Shown here: positions 12,261 through 26,000 of the stretch, in pieces
Position numbering within the stretch: the stretch's first letter is position 1
Layout: each line of letters begins with the position of its first letter
Assembly: GCA_028015205.1 (NCBI GenBank)
Contig: CM051512.1
Location: 17,763,139-17,827,138, forward strand
Length of the DNA stretch: 64,000 bases
Direction: 5' to 3'
Origin: Mytilisepta virgata
Lineage: Eukaryota; Mollusca; Bivalvia; Mytilida; Mytilidae
The notes under the pieces: generated by a model
Database searches by the model: none
Told to the model about the DNA's origin: nothing
Seen by the model: the letters and a program-made list of their open reading frames with translations, nothing else
Program-made: the position numbers and the translations under genes

Positions 12261-12970
12261 ACTAAATTCAAAAACCCATCATATTATTGATAGTAATTTG
12301 TTTTAAATACAGATAGAACTAAAACATATTTGACAAAATATTAATATTTCATGTCAGTATATATCTATATGAAATAAGTCCATTCGATTACATGATTTGA
12401 TTTTTATATGTTTTCCCAAAATTTAGAATTTAGGAACTAGATGTATAAGTATTCACACGAGTACTATACCCCTTCCTACTATCTTACCACCCCCTAACTT
12501 ATTGGACTCTCGGATACAGTATCCAAAAACATCCATTGGTTTCTCTTAATTCAAGTGATTAACAAGCTGGTATCACGAATTTATAGTGTACTATTTTAGC
12601 TCATTTTACGATGGTTTCAGTGTATAAACACGTAATTAACATTCGCCTTTATCAGTTTATTACACAAGCTTATATCCCGGGCGCATTCTAAATCCGGACG
12701 GATAGACTGTTTTACCCTGAATAACAATCATTCAGATAAAACTAATAGTTTAGTTCGACTTTTAACTTTTAACTTTTTAGTTTTGTTATAATTTTATTTT
12801 ATTTTGTTATTATATAACCAAACTCAGCTACTTTAAATTATATTCTTGCGGTTTCAAATATATGTACTTTTGTCTTATGTCTAATTATATGCAAGTCGGT
12901 ATAAAAGCTCGTTATTTTTTTAACCCGACTCTAGATAAAAATTACTTACTTTACTTACTTACTATTCATT
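12261..12970. other. probable 3' tail of the LINE, ending in acttactttactt repeats
   Basis: There is no coding sequence. The stretch ends at about 12943-12965 in 'ttacttactttacttactta', similar to the repeated tail of the minus-strand LINE at 38529. It may therefore be the 3' untranslated part of the preceding LINE. This is an inference. Confidence 0.35.
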
Positions 12971-13297
12971 TTCCGGAAATATAGTAATTTCTGTCCGGAA
13001 ATTGGGTATAGGGGAAAACGGCTATATAGTATACCAGGATCATTTTTATTTTAAATAATTATATACACAAAGTTTTGTATGTATTACTTTTTTCTATTTT
13101 TGTGACATGTTAGATTACGATTTTTATCAAAATTGCCAACTGGGAGGCAAGTAATAAAAGATTTTTAAAAAGAAAATACATTCCATGAAGGCCAATGTTC
13201 AACCAATTTTATAACTCGAATAATTCAAGCCGTTTCCGTATCCGATTCTCTCCTTCGGTAAACGACTTGAAGGCGATACGTTTCTCATGCGCGTCAG

Positions 13298-13318
13298 GTA
13301 CTCTCTGAAAGAGAGTAC
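13298..13318. repeat. perfect 9-bp-arm hairpin
   Basis: The arms gtactctct and agagagtac are separated by gaa. No gene is directly attached; TBCEL starts about 730 bp downstream. Confidence 0.8.
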
Positions 13319-13366
13319 CAATCAAATTGTCGTTGTGGTTTGAGTTTGCGTATAATGTTCAAATCT

Positions 13367-13446
13367 ACAACAAATATGACGTTTTTCTATTGTACAAAAA
13401 TAGCATCGGCGGGAGGTACAAAATAGAAAAACGTCATATTTGTTGT
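13367..13446. repeat. inverted repeat, ~29-bp arms
   Basis: The left arm (13367-13395, starting acaacaaatatgacg) pairs with the right arm (13416-13446) apart from a two-base insertion. The loop is about 20 bp. It could be a small MITE or a cruciform-forming palindrome upstream of TBCEL. Confidence 0.75.
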
Positions 13447-14050
13447 CATGGAATATAAACAATGACGTAACATGATGTTATTTTACAAGATTGACAATAA
13501 TTTGTATATGACGTAGCTCATACTGAATATTACGGAGGGGACCAACCAAAATTCCATTCTGTGATTTACTTCCGATTCAACGGCAATATATTCAATAGGC
13601 GTCCATGCGTTAATGGAGTGATCGAAGTGAGCGAATATAACGACTGGATTATTCGGGTTACCAAATTTAAAATTACTGATATGCACGGTACTTGACAGAC
13701 ATATTTTTTTCTAAAATTGTTATTATTTGCGGAGTAAATACAATTTTAATTACTATTGGAAGCCTTTTGGATATTGATATACTACAGACAAACATAATAA
13801 TAACAAGAAAATCCCCAATATCAATCTTTTTTTATCCTTTAGTTATCTAAAATATTGTTTGAAATAAGAGAATCCTTTTTGAAATTTTAAATCATTCTTG
13901 TTAAACGTATTTTATGTATGTAGGGCACTGTGCACATGAAAACAAAAACAAAGCGGATCGTGGCATTTGACCTACTGAAATCATAGTTAAAAATACGCAA
14001 AAAGAAAATATTTTCACCACCAGATATTGAACAGTTGAAGATCACTTAAG

Positions 14051-17000
14051 ATGGAACAAGAAAAAAGACAGAGACAGAGGCATAGAAGAAAGAAAACATT
14101 CACTGAAGCTTTAAAACAAAAATATTGTATGGATGAGACTGCTGAAAATATGTCCGGATTCGTGATAGAGATAGCATTTCACGGAAAACCAAAAGCAAAC
14201 GGCTCAAACGCCGAGTTGGCATACCTGCGAAATGTGGTTGGTTTATTGTTTTAAGTTTGACTGTCATTTTCTATGTCTGCAGAAATGTCTTCTTTTTTTT
14301 TAAAAAAAATCTGTGTGATATTATTAATCAGACGTATCTTAAAAAAAATGATACTAAACAAATATAAAAATAATAATTTAGTGACAAAATTAAAAATGTT
14401 GCAAATGACCAGTAAAAATCTGATGTATTTTTCAACATTCATCTTCTTGTGCTTTTAAAAAGCCATGCAAAAAAAAATGTTATAATGTTCAGTGGCCCCG
14501 ATTTTATTGACTAAATCAGCACACATAACATCATCAAAATACATGTACATGTACAAACAATAATAACAGATGATTCAAGGGTTTTAATAGCAACTCTCTT
14601 TTGTAAGTTCAAGTATCATTTTACTCAGGTATCTTAGAGCTTCTGGACACTCCCACCTATTAACCAGGTAAACGTATTATCATTTGAATTTTTCAAATTA
14701 GTATACTTGTTAAAGAAATAATACAAGTAAGGCTTTTCTAACTTGTTCCAGTCTTTTGCAATTAAGTAGGAAGTGGATTCCATCCTCTTTGCAAAACTTA
14801 CATATATTATATGTATTCTATTTTTCGATATGATATTCAAATGTCTCCCCAATTCTACAGTGTGTATTTCTACATGTAGCTTATGATTCCCAATTCGAAA
14901 TTTTGCAAATTCTTGAAATTTAATTTATCTAGGTAAGGTTCCAACTTCATGTTATTTTTAAACTTACATGTAAGTTTATTTCTCTTATTAGAGTCTTTTC
15001 TATTATCACTAAAAACATTAGCTTTCCGTGCCTTGGTGTATTTGGTATTTAGCATTTCTATAATGATGTTCTCTATAGGTTGTTTGCTTTTACACAATAA
15101 TTGTCCTGGTTTCAGGTTCAGAAACTTTAAGATTTTAATGAACAATACAATTTTACCCTGCCATCTTCATGTAACTTTTTGGAAAGAGAAAGATATAGGA
15201 ATCAGTACATATCGTGTATATATCTCGCATGATTTGATTTTAAAAATTCTAATTGTCCACATGCAGTCAAGTACAAATGTACTTCAGTTGTAGAAAATAG
15301 CAACATGTATTTGTCAAAAACTTTATCTTTATTAGTTGTATTGTTATAATATAAAATTTTAGTTATATATGAATCAGAATTTTTATCTCCTGGGATAGTA
15401 AAATATTAACTGGAGACTTTTTTATCAAACATAAAAAATTACAATATTTTTGTCCAGTCGCAGAATAGATAATTGACAAGGACCAGAGTGTTACCATAGT
15501 CAAATGTCTTTAAGGTGCTGTTAATGGAGCAGGACATGCTTACCCTTACAAAGTGCCAGATGCTAGTGCTTTAGTTTCTGTGCTGTCTTGTTCTAGTTTT
15601 GTTTAGTTTATTATATGTTTTTAATTCTTTTAGTTATACATGCATCCTTGCGGCATTTGTTATGTTCCATTCACCTGACTTAGACTTTTCCTTGGACTTG
15701 GAATTTGTTGACTTTTCCCATTGTTTTGTCGCTTCGGTATTCTTTTGCCGATATTTAAAGTCAAAGAGCGTCCAAAAAACCAAAAACAATAACAACAACA
15801 AAAAGTAAAGGCTCAATGTTTTGGATAGCTGGCCTTGATCACAAACACAAAAGCAGAGATATTAACTTAAAAATCTCATTAATGACTATAAATCATTTCT
15901 TGAACTGAAAAAACTTAGGTAAATGTTTTGGATATTTTTATACAAGATTTGGTAGTAAAAGTGTTTTTGAAAGTTACTAGGTTGGGAAACAACTACAGAT
16001 AAAAGTGAAAAGGGTAACCATGGTAACTGTGTACATATAGAATGAAATTAACTATTTTATTTAACATTGACAGCCTCCGATCAGGGGGCTGAAGGGGACA
16101 ATAATCCTTTGCTGCATGCATTATATTGCTTTCCTCCCTAAACTGTAGTCTCTCACGATTGCACAAATAAATGCCAAACTATTACCAGTAATTTTGAAGT
16201 GGTTGCCAAAAAGGGAGTCAGTACCATTCATTCAGGATGTACTGCTAAGGGATCACTATAGCCATAACACATCTCTTCTATGTCTACAAACTGTATCACA
16301 TTTCATGCAGACAGAGGTACATAGACCATGTTTTCTGATGTGCAGAGAAAGCCATTGCTAATTTATGGTAGAGTTATTATGAGGGCCCTAGATCTCAATC
16401 ACCATTCTTTTGGATGTCATAGACTAAGTAATTTTACATTGTCTATTCCATATTATCATTATCTGGGATGTGATGTTGTACTGTATTTTCTGGACTATAC
16501 GTCTATGTGGACTATAGGTCTAATTGATACTTTCTCCATAGACTTATAATGGTAAAATGATCATTTTAAAGTAAAAAAGTCTTGACCTATAGGCCAGAAA
16601 ATACGGTACTATACACGAGAAATAAGAACAAGAAATTCAATTAGTATCAAAGGGGAAAGAAGGCAGGGCTTTTTTACGGTACAATATGTCCATTGTGATG
16701 TTATTCCATAGCTTAAGCTCTGCCCAATGTTATTTATATTACAAAACATATATACCACATTTATCACTTGTAAAGTAGTTTAAAAAAACTCTCTCAAAGT
16801 GCTAATTTGTTTAAATATGTTAATTTATAGCTCATTTAACAAGGTATATACATGTACGTGTGAATACATGTTTTTGTTTCTGATCTTTAAAAAATTTGTT
16901 TTTTTATTTAGGTTTTGACGAAAAGTGGTATTTGTGCAGCAGGCTTGCCACATGAAGGACTGAAGTCTTTGTGTCCAAATGTTGTAGATTTAGATTTGTC

Positions 17001-20000
17001 TGGAAATATGCTTGATGACTGGAGTGAAGTTCTAGATATACTATCTCAGCTTCCATGCCTCAAGTTTGTCAATATCGCTAGAAACAATTTCACTGATAAA
17101 AATGTAAGTACAGTGGAGCTACCACCACTGTAAAGGCCTAAGAACCATGAATAAAACACTTCAATTTATTTGTTAGTTCAAGTAATGTATATGTACATGT
17201 AAGTTCATCAGATGATTATGGAACTTATTTAAAGGGACTTAAAAAGTAATTCTAGATACTCATGCATATGGTGTTCAGTTTAAATCTATCTCAAGTGACT
17301 GCCGTAGTCATAATTATTACTTTTCATTGCTATACATGCCCCTAGTTGGCCTTTGATTAATGAAAGAAAATTATATTTTGTTATAGTAACGACATTTAAG
17401 TACTGTAAATTCAGAAATTATTGCGTGCATTTATTATTGCGATTTTGTCATTTTAGACCAAAATGCGATTTTAATTTTTGTGATATTGAGAAAAATCCCA
17501 TTTCATTCATATAAAAAATTCCAAAATACGAGTTTAAAATATTGCGATTACAACCCTGTCGCATTTTTCGCAATAATTTCCGAATTTACAGTAGTCACTA
17601 TTGTCATTTCTAAATTTAGAATATGATGTATAATTACATGTATGTAAGACCAAGTAAAATAATATGTGTGGTTCTGGCCATGGCCACACCATGATAGAAA
17701 ATATGATATGTACATTGTAGGTAGGAATTTCTTTTTAACATTGAGTCTAGGGAGAAACATTCTGAATTTAACTGTGCTTATTGAAAAATGTCAAAAAATG
17801 CTTTAGTGTAGGTTCTAAAAATAGGTTAGGTAGGGTAAACAGAACCACACATATCTTTATGCCCCGCCACGAATGTGGCTGGGGCATATAGATTTACCCT
17901 TGTCCGTCCATCCGTACGTTTGTACATCCTGATTCGGTTAAGTGTTACGTTTAGCTCTATTTCTCAGGAACATATAGTAATATATCAATGATATTTCACC
18001 ACTACAGTCCTCTTGTATAGTACAACACAGTTCAGGAACACTTGGGTCGCTATGACATACACTTCATGCTTCAGTGACTTTTGTTAAGTTTTGTGTTTAG
18101 GTTTATTTCTCAGAAACCTATAGTAATATATCAATGATATTTCACCACTACAGTCCTCTTGTATAGTATAACCCAGTTCAGCAACACTTCAGTTGCATTT
18201 TATGCTTCAATGACTTTGGTTAAGTTTTGCATTTAGGTTCATTTCTTTGGAACTAAGCATAGTGTATCAATGAAACTTCCTCAATGGATGTGCATTGGGC
18301 ATACAATAATTGGGTCATTATGACCTACATTTTATGCTTGAGTGACTATGGTTAAGTTTTGTGATTAGGTTCATTTCTTTGGAACTAAGCATAGTGTATC
18401 AGTGAAACTTCATCAGTGGATGTGCATTGGGCATACAATAATTGGGTCATTATGACTACATTTTATGCTTGAACGACTCTGGTTAAGGTATCCGGACCAT
18501 AATAGATCATGATCGAAAATTGTATCTCTTTTTGACCATGAATGGCTGAACCAAAAATATTAAAGCAGGAATTTCGTATATAAATTTACTCAAATTGAAA
18601 CACACTTTGTTGCTTATATGCAGAGTCTGTAAAAATAAGTTTGTTATATTGGCATTTCCGAAGTTTGCCGATAATTACCGAGGTCATTTCAATCGCATTG
18701 TATGGAACATCCGGGAACTTTTGAATAATCACGTGGTCATTTATGGTCCGGATACCTTAAGTTTTGTGTTTAGGTTCATTTCTTTGGAACTAAGCATAGT
18801 GTATCAATGAAACTTTATCAGTGGATGTGCCTTGGATAGTACTGAGCCTTCATACATGATGACCTACATTAAAGATGTGGCATCCGTGTCTAACAGACAC
18901 AATTTCTAGTTTTATTTGGTCTAATGACTTACAGAATTGAAACCAGGAAGACATATTCAACAGTGGAATAATTTTATTTTATAAGGCATAGAATGAAAAC
19001 TAGTTTGCCTTGATAGCAACACACATAACTGAAAATGTAAATTATATATCAACACAGACACCCCTAACTCCCCCCTTCTCCCATGCTGCCAAAAAAACCC
19101 TAATGATGTATTGTGTTTGTTTTCATAATTCCATAAAACCATCAACAATATGTAAATGTATTATCTAATCTTTCAGAAACAAGTTCAAAGGTTTTATAGA
19201 GTTTTCTTTAAGTGAATGTATAAGTATCACAGTATCATATAAAAACTTTTATTTGTACTTCTTTTTTAGTCTGCTCTGGCTAAATGGGATTCAGCATTAC
19301 CGAACATTGAAAATCTTGTTTTGAATGGTACAATGGCACCCTGGTCAGATGTTCTCAAACTGTCAAAACACATTCCTTCTCTCAAAGAACTACATGTGTG
19401 TGAAAATGGTAGGATTTTCACTTTATAAAGGGGATTTCATATTCCAAAATGTTTCTGACAGATCAGTTTTTCTGTTTTTGCAGAATCATGGCAAAAAACA
19501 ACCAATGTTAACCCATTAAAAAATTATCTTAAAACAGAAATGAATGAATTGCATAATTCCAGCAAATCATATTTTAGAGATTTAACCAGTCAATCTATTG
19601 ATGAAATTAAAATACTATGTACTAATTATAATACTGGCCAAAAATATGAACTAAAAACTTTATGAAAGGAGTTATCTCCCATTGTATATGTACAGAGTCA
19701 GAAAGGATTTGAAATAAACATTTCTTGTTTTCTGGCAACTTATGAAAGCCTGTTTCTAAAATTTCATTTTTGCACTTACATAAATACCAGTACATCTAAT
19801 TGCAGATTATGAGAAGATTGAATCAAGCAACACAAATGTTGCTCAACATTTACCAAACTTAAACTGTCTTCGGATGAACAGCAACAAAATTGAAAGGTAC
19901 TAGTATAATCTTGTTCTATTTCTGAATGTTTTCTTAAGCTAAAAGTGAAATTGATGCTCATTATCTCAGAGTTTGAAGAGAAAATGCATTTATGTGCTTA

Positions 20001-23000
20001 AATTCAAGAAAATGAACAGGACTTTTATTGTTGTTCTTCATGTAATAATCACAGTGAGGCCTTAACATGGGTCAAAAGCTAGCTCTCACTTTACCTTCCT
20101 AGCAGCTAGTTTTTTTAAGTGAACTGTATATTGAAGATTATAGATTTTGTTCAGTACGAATAAAATGCATGTGAACCTAGTTATGAAGAGAAATTGAGAG
20201 TGCCATTTTAAGGTATAACTTTCAAACAGAGATCCTGGAACTGATGGCCCTTTCTTGAGACTACCAGTGCATATTTATGTCAATTTTAAATTTTCAGTTG
20301 GGAGGAAATCTGGAAACTTCGACATTTACCCAATTTACAGTCACTAATTTTGTCAGAAAATCCTCTGCTAGATGTTTCTTATGATCAAAACAATGCTGAT
20401 AAAGTGGAATTGTGTGATTGTTTCAATGGTAAAGACTTCAATGGAAACGATGAAGTTCAAAATGAAATTCAGAACATCGTCAATGACCTAGTTCAGGAAA
20501 CGTTCAAAAGCATACAGATTGAGGAAATGCAGTTGGGGAGTTACGAGGACACGATTTATGTACCAGAGGAGTGTTATAACACTTCAGAGGACGCTGAAAA
20601 TGAAACAGATAATACTGACCAAGTGGAAGATCAACTGGATCAAACTGATTGTGACATTTTCGAAATGTCTATAGAAGAAGGTTCAGACACTGAAAAGATT
20701 GTCTGCACTAAGTGTGGAAAATTTAAAAGAGACATCCTGGAAACAAAACCCTTTTCTAATCTGTCTAGTTTATGTTTGAGTCAAACAAAACTGCAAGACT
20801 GGAAACACATTGAAGCTTTGAGCAGATTTCCATCTCTGAAATCTGTGAGGGTAATGGTATGTAAAAACTGAAAGCGATAATTTAAAAATACAAATAATTT
20901 GAGATAAAACATGTTTGTCGTTTTGAATAATGAAATGAAAGAAATTTTATGATAGATAGTCCAATAACAGCAGAGTTAGTGTTTTGATTGGCATACAATG
21001 TATTTTACATCTATAAATATTAAAAGGTTCAGTGTTTCATTTCATATTTGTAATGAAATTAATTTTGAATTTATCTGTATGTAAATTTTATCTTATAAAA
21101 AGGATATTATACAGATTTAAATTCATCTCGTGATAACCATATTCTTGATGATCTTTATAAATTCTATTACAGGATATAGATTTGACCACAGAAATGAGTG
21201 CTGATGACAGAAGAAAATTACAGATAGCAAGGTATTACTAAGAAAATTTTGTGGAATGAATTGGAGGGTGAAGCAGAACAAACTAGAAATCTTGACTGTC
21301 GGAATCGACAGTGATCCCCGCACTCCCTGTAAGTAGTTGGGCCACTTACCTATAGTCAAAATTATATTACCTTATTCCCATCCAAAACTAGTATGCAGTC
21401 ATTCTATAAATAAATTAAATCAATAAACCTAATGAAAAATGAAAAAACCTTAGTTCTCAAGCTTAAACTGACAATTTTTGAAATTTGGCCTGTGTGAGCC
21501 TCGAGATCAAATCGATATTCTAAATTCTTATTGTGCAACTAAATACAGTGTAGGACAATACTATATATAAGCAAACTGAAAGAGAAAGGTCACAGGCTTA
21601 AATTAAAAATTTCAAATTTCGACCCATATGGACTCCAATTTTATAAAATTAAAAATGCATAAATTGAAAAACAAAAGAGTTTATGTCACAAGCTTAAATT
21701 GATAATTTTTCAACATTCAACCCCTGTTTAGAAAATCAAAATTATAAAACCTTATTGTGTATCTGCATATGGTGCACCACAATACTGTATAGAAATAAAA
21801 TGCATAAATTGTAAAATGAAAGAGAAGTTTAGGTCACAAGCTTAAATTGACAGTTTTTCTAACTGTGGGCCCCAATTTAAAAAATCAAAATTCCAAAACC
21901 TTATTGCGCATCTGCATATGGTGCATGACTGTATAGAAATGAAATGCATGAATTGAAAAATGAAAGACGAGTTCAGGTCACAAGCTTCAACACATGTGGG
22001 CCCCCTCTTTAGAAAATCAAAATTCTAAAACATTATTTTTATCTACAGGTGGTATGCAACCATTCTATATAGAAATTAAATTCCGAAACCCAAAAGTGAA
22101 GGAGGAGTTGACGGAATAGTGTGACGGACAGACGGACGGACACAGACAATCGCTATATCCCCGAACTTCAAAAGTGAGGGGATAATAAAGGTGTCGTGGA
22201 AAATATTATGCATAATATTTTTTAAAAACAAGTTCCAAAATTGTATTACTGGTCAGAGTTGTAAATAAAATTCAGCCAATTGCATATCAGCATTTTTAAA
22301 CTATGGTACAAAACGGATGAAATTTCCAACAATTCAATAGTGTCTGAATTTGTGAATCGGTAGTGTATTCATGTAAATGTTGGGTAATAAACAGTTACCT
22401 TCCTAATTTGCAACTGGCGTGCACTTATTATTGCGATTCTTCTACCCAACGCAAATTGCGAAGTTTAATTATTGCGATCGCCGCCCCCTTGAAAAAAAAT
22501 AATCACAATTGGAGATCGAGTAAAAATTGAAAATGGAAGTTTTATTAAAATAATCGTTTCATTAATTTAATGTTTTTAAAAATATTAGAATTCAAAATAT
22601 TATATATATAATAGCTGTCCAAACACTTATTCAACTAAATATCTACCAATTAACCTTTCTCAGGATGTCGGCAATCAGTGACCCGAAACTTACCTGTGTA
22701 AATGTAAACAAAAGGGGATGAATCTAGAATAAATCGGACTTGAAAATATGCATTAAAAATGTGAGTTTTTAAGATTGCGATGCTCAACTGATCGCAATTT
22801 TCGCAATAATAAAAACATAGCAATAATTTGCATATTTACAGTATGTACATTCTAAGAAAATCCATTGAAAGGTAAAATTAAATGCTAATTAATAACTAAG
22901 ATAAAAAAAAGTTTATAATTTTATGATCTTTCTATTATTCCAGCTTACCAAACATTAAGATACTGAATGGCAGTGAGGTAACGATGACTGAGAGAGACAA

Positions 23001-26000
23001 GGCAGAATGGCATTATTTACGTTTCTTCATGGACAAAAAGAATAAAACAGATAGATATTTTGAACTGGAGAAAAAACATGGTACGTAAACTTTCTGCATC
23101 GAGATAATGCAAAATCTCATGTATTGTTATACGCCCCGTTTGGGGGGGTATATAGGAATCACCTTGTCTGTCCGTCTGTTCATATATCTTGTAAGCGCAA
23201 CTCCTCCTAGACCGCTCAATGGATTTCAACGAAACTTTACAGAAAGGTAGTACATTATCCAAAGATGTACATGAGAAAAATCTTTGCTTTCTGATATCAC
23301 ACAAGGGAGATAATTGGACTTCAAAGCGGGGGGTATCCTTTGTGAGCTTTGCTCACAGTACATCTAGTTAAAAGCTATTTTGTCCTTTAATATATTTTAT
23401 AATAATATGTTGATTACAGCAATCATACAATGGGAAATACATGTATGAAAAAATCAAAAAAAGCATTAACTCAACACAACGCAAACATGAACGACACAAC
23501 ACAACAACTGCTTTGAAGATTGTTATAAGACACAAATAAAACTGTCTTTTGATGTTAAAACAGTTTTCTGTAATTTTTTACTCAGTCTTGGTCAATCCTA
23601 CAAGAGATACAGTCATTATTTTGGAAATTTTTTTCCATAGGTGTCTTTGTGACCAATGCTCTTTAAATCATATAGCATCGCTTTTCTTTCAGGAAAACCA
23701 AAACCTCTTGTCAACATCAACATTGGTCGTCCGATAGGATTTCAGGAGTGGATAAATTTAACTCTGATTTACAAAGACCAGACAGTTACATCGAGAGTCC
23801 GAGTTGTAGATCCTGTTGGCAAATTACGACTTTTTGCAGCAAAGAAATTCTGTCTGTATGCTTCGTAAGTATAATTTCTGTTAATGAATACAGTTGCTTA
23901 CTGTTTATGCTGTGATTACTTAAACCCAGCTCTCAGTATGTTGAACAGACAGGGGTTAGGGCTGTTCCAGCAAAACATACATGGGATGGGGGAAAGGCAA
24001 AATATAAGAATTATCTACCTGGTTGTTAGTAAGTGGAAAGTGCATCTATGGTCCATTGCTGGACCTCAAGATATGCTTCTCTGGGTGCTTATATGAATAA
24101 TGAAAGTTTTTTTTTAATGTTTTTACCTTTTAGTTTGCCTTAGCTTATTGATCATGATCATTTAAAACGTATACACAATGCTTTTTATCATTATAAACAG
24201 ACTAAGTTTGAATTTGGTTATTGTAAATTTTACTATACCAGTTTTTTGCCCATTCAGAAATTATGTGCAAGCGCTTAATGTTCTCTCTGATCTTATAAAA
24301 TCAACAGAAAGTTGAAGTGCATGTAATTAATGATGATTAGAATTAATTACCATTCACTGACCTATTATAATATCAAAACATAACAATACAACAGACAAAA
24401 TAAAATTTGATACAAATTTTAAAGATAGGTCAGTGCATGGAATTAATTGATAAAAAAAAACATGTATGAAAATTTTTAAAAAATTAAAAATGAAAGAAAA
24501 TGGCTTTACATTTATTTCATAATTAAAAAAAAAGTAAACTATTTACAAAAGAAATCTTTTAAGTTAAATTGGCAACAACCAATAACTTTCAAACCTGATA
24601 CATGTGATAAACAACATATTTTTGTCAGCACAAGTAGAGCTACAAAACTCTTAAATAGTTTCATGAAAAATAAATTTTATTGAAATTACTTCATTCATGC
24701 AAACTTGTTTATCTATGCACATTAGATAAAAATTTTCACTCTCACATTTAAAACATAACATCATTTAAAATTTTTTTTTTCAATGTATATTTTCTAGTAC
24801 ATAATATTTGACAAATGTTAAGAATATCAATCATGGTCAACAATTTCAATCCCTCAAATTCTTAAAAACACTTCTATAATTGAAAATACTTATCATGTTA
24901 CCATTGCATTCAGAGAAAACTTGGTACATATATAGCAAATCAATTCAATAGAGCCTTCATCATTTCAATAATAAAACTCCGATCAACAACATGTGATCAA
25001 CAGATTCCTAAATATTCCCATTCAATAACCTTTGCGTTTTAAAAATAAACAGGCTAAAAGCGTAAAATAAAAAGGATTTAAAAACAAGAACAAAAATCTC
25101 AGATTGAAAAAAAAAAACAAATCAAAACTTAAAAGTTCAAAACTGATATATAGTATATATTATATACAAAAATTTACAAAATGGGGGGGGGGCACTTTTC
25201 AATAGCAGTTCTGGCTTTTGAATTTCAGCTTGAAATGGGCACCCAGACTGCATTTTCAGCGGGTTCCCCGGAGATATGGACTAAATATTCTCTTCTGGCT
25301 CCTGTCTGGTTGGTCATGAAGAAAAACTTAAGCATCCTTTCCAAATCCAGTTATATTTACAGTGTTCTTATTAGCCGTTTCAAGCATTTTAACATTTGAA
25401 TTAGTAATGTTCTCCTTTACTTGTTGTTGTATTATATCCATTTTATTTCTTTGGAAGGAAATGTAAGAACGGACATCTTTCGGTAAAGCTTGTAAGTCCT
25501 TTGGTAATAATTTGTCTGTTAACGGAAATTTCGGTCTTTGTCCAAATATAACTTCATACGGTGAGTATCCCAAACTGAGTTTACGGATGAATTAATTGCA
25601 AAAATGATGGCAGGCATAATCTCATCCCAGTTTTGTGTTTTCATGTAAGGTGTTAAACGTTCTGCTAAATTGGAATGGTGCGCTGGTTAAAGATATCCGT
25701 TCAACATAATTTCTAAATGGAATAGTATAAATGTCTCCAAATTTGTTCAATGATTAATTATTCTATTGCACAATGGTAGATTTGAATTAAATTTATTATA
25801 TGTTAATGCAGTATCAGAAACCCCATTTAGATTCAAAATAACAATAAGGCATAGGAAAATGAGGTTAGTGTGAAAAAGTTAGCAGCAGTGATGCAGATCA
25901 GCACTTCAGTGCTATATTTTTTGTAGATGACATCAAGTGTAGGTAGTGGTAACAAAACTACCGGTATTAATGACAGACTTTGATTTGATCTAGTTGATTG

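Noticed and set aside
14051..14254. TBCE instead of TBCEL
   Set aside because: No CAP-Gly domain precedes the leucine-rich repeats; the start, repeats and C-terminal ubiquitin-like domain fit TBCEL.
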